Assembly (NCBI GenBank): GCA_023391775.1
Contig: JAEWAG010000329.1
Location: 1-6,922 of the forward strand
Direction: 5' to 3'
DNA length: 6,922 nt
Source of the DNA: Pseudomonadota bacterium
Lineage (GTDB): Bacteria; Pseudomonadota; Gammaproteobacteria; Xanthomonadales; Xanthomonadaceae
The first letter of the stretch is position 1; each line of letters opens with the position of its first letter. A program made the position numbers and the translations under genes. The notes beneath the pieces are model-generated. The model saw nothing but the letters and a program-made list of their open reading frames with translations. It was not told where the DNA came from and made no database searches. This document shows positions 6,368 through 6,922 of the stretch, one piece after another.

Positions 6368-6393
6368 ACCATACGTAAACGTACGGAGATGGT
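6368..6393. promoter_or_regulatory. Operator-like inverted repeats between the thioesterase-like gene and accD
   Basis: An inner inverted repeat TACGT-AA-ACGTA lies at 6372-6383 and is bracketed by outer arms ACCAT (6368-6372) and ATGGT (6389-6393). It is the most AT-rich part of the 142-base divergent gap. The two repeats have different centres, so they are separate symmetries rather than one nested hairpin. A dimeric repressor such as a TetR- or GntR-type regulator of lipid metabolism could bind here, but none is encoded nearby. On the minus strand, TATGGT (6373-6368) could also be a -10 box for the thioesterase-like gene. Confidence 0.4.
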
Positions 6394-6422
6394 TGCACGC
6401 GCGTCCCGTCGGGCGTCTGGGC

Positions 6423-6428
6423 TATCCT
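6423..6428 (+). promoter_or_regulatory. Candidate -10 box for accD
   Basis: TATCCT (four of six bases as TATAAT) lies 49 bases before the accD ATG and would give a leader of about 43 bases. TTGCAC at 6393-6398 resembles a -35 box, but the spacing is 24 bases, too long for normal sigma-70 use. The assignment is tentative. Confidence 0.25.
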
Positions 6429-6477
6429 GTGGCCCTTTTCCGGCCGCCCTGGCCCCTGAACGGAACCCCCTTCCCGC

Positions 6478-6922
6478 ATGAGCTGGCTCAGCAAACTGAT
6501 GCCCTCCGGCATCCGCACCGAAAGCGCCGCCAACCGCAAACGCAGCGTCCCCGAGGGGCTGTGGGAGAAGTGCGACCGCTGCGGTGCGGCGCTCTACCGC
6601 CCGGAGCTGGAGGAAAACCTGGAGGTCTGCCCCAAGTGCAGCTTCCACATGCCGATCCGCGCCCGCGCGCGCCTGGCCTCGCTGTTCGACCCGGGCAGCA
6701 CCACCGAGATCGCCGCCCGCCTGGCCCCCACGGACGTGCTCAAGTTCCGTGACCAGAAGCGTTATGCCGACCGGATCAAGTCCACCCAGAAGGCCACCGG
6801 CGAGTACGACGCCCTGGTGGCGATGGAGGGCACCCTGAAGGGCCACGCCCGGGTCGCCAGTTCGTTCGACTTCGCCTACATGGGCGGCTCCATGGGCTCG
6901 GTGGTCGGCGAGAAGTTCACCC
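6478..6922 (+). CDS. accD: Acetyl-CoA carboxylase carboxyltransferase subunit beta (N-terminal part)
   Basis: The first 148 codons are present and the gene runs off the window end (the family is about 290 residues). The N-terminal Cys4 zinc ribbon is complete: C32, C35, C51 and C54, in KCDRCG and CPKCSFHM. It is followed by the carboxyltransferase region, with [23 protein letters not shown] at the right edge, the glycine-rich stretch near the acyl-CoA site. AccD pairs with AccA to transfer the carboxyl group from carboxy-biotin on AccB to acetyl-CoA, making malonyl-CoA for fatty acid synthesis in the cytosol. [10 protein letters not shown] at the start is the standard AccD N-terminus, which fixes the ATG at 6478. 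The Shine-Dalgarno is weak. In E. coli the zinc ribbon also binds carboxyltransferase mRNA; the ribbon needed for this is intact here. Confidence 0.97.
   Translation, partial: MSWLSKLMPSGIRTESAANRKRSVPEGLWEKCDRCGAALYRPELEENLEVCPKCSFHMPIRARARLASLFDPGSTTEIAARLAPTDVLKFRDQKRYADRIKSTQKATGEYDALVAMEGTLKGHARVASSFDFAYMGGSMGSVVGEKFT

Noticed and set aside
4378..6846. Open frame of 822 codons on the minus strand spanning four annotated genes
   Set aside because: It is antisense to or out of frame with accD, the thioesterase-like gene, the unknown protein and DUF502. Its composition is low-complexity (Gly, Arg, His, Gln) and no family motif is visible.
1..6922. tRNA or rRNA genes, CRISPR arrays, insertion sequences, integrases, toxin-antitoxin pairs
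   Set aside because: None seen on either strand. Gene spacing and composition are uniform, giving no sign of recent horizontal transfer.

Overview
The window is gene-dense, GC-rich (roughly 70% by eye) chromosomal DNA. The codon usage (G/C at third positions), the membrane-anchored unknown protein and the set of housekeeping neighbours suggest a gammaproteobacterium of the Xanthomonadaceae/Lysobacteraceae type (Lysobacter, Luteimonas, Stenotrophomonas or relatives). That placement is an inference from gene style and was not tested by a search. I see no mobile element, CRISPR array, tRNA or rRNA. No stretch longer than about 150 bases lacks a gene.

Layout, left to right. (1) The last 64 codons of a beta-CASP metallo-beta-lactamase-fold protein (+). 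(2) Immediately after it, a 533-residue FAD-dependent oxidoreductase of the phytoene-desaturase-like PYROXD2 group (+). A 16-base palindrome and a promoter-like box lie in the 35-base gap. (3) A leftward block of three genes, transcribed in the order DUF502 membrane protein, YhhQ-type queuosine-precursor transporter, and exported class-C-type serine hydrolase. The first two share one base (TGATG) and are probably translationally coupled; the third follows after 71 bases. (4) Divergent from that block, a 451-residue membrane-anchored protein of unknown function with eight cysteines (+). (5) A DUF4442 hotdog-fold thioesterase-like gene (-), whose 3' end overlaps the unknown gene by 25 bases. (6) Divergent from the thioesterase, the first 148 codons of accD (+), the carboxyltransferase beta subunit of acetyl-CoA carboxylase, with its Cys4 zinc ribbon. 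It runs off the window end.

Functionally, the clearest pairing is the thioesterase-like gene and accD. They lie back to back around a 142-base region that carries an inverted repeat, which would suit shared control of acyl-CoA metabolism. The other genes look like ordinary accessory or housekeeping genes. No previously undescribed multi-gene system is evident. The most interesting points are two genes whose -10 boxes sit so close to the start codon that their mRNAs may be leaderless, the operator-like repeats in the intergenic gaps, and the uncharacterised cysteine-containing protein.
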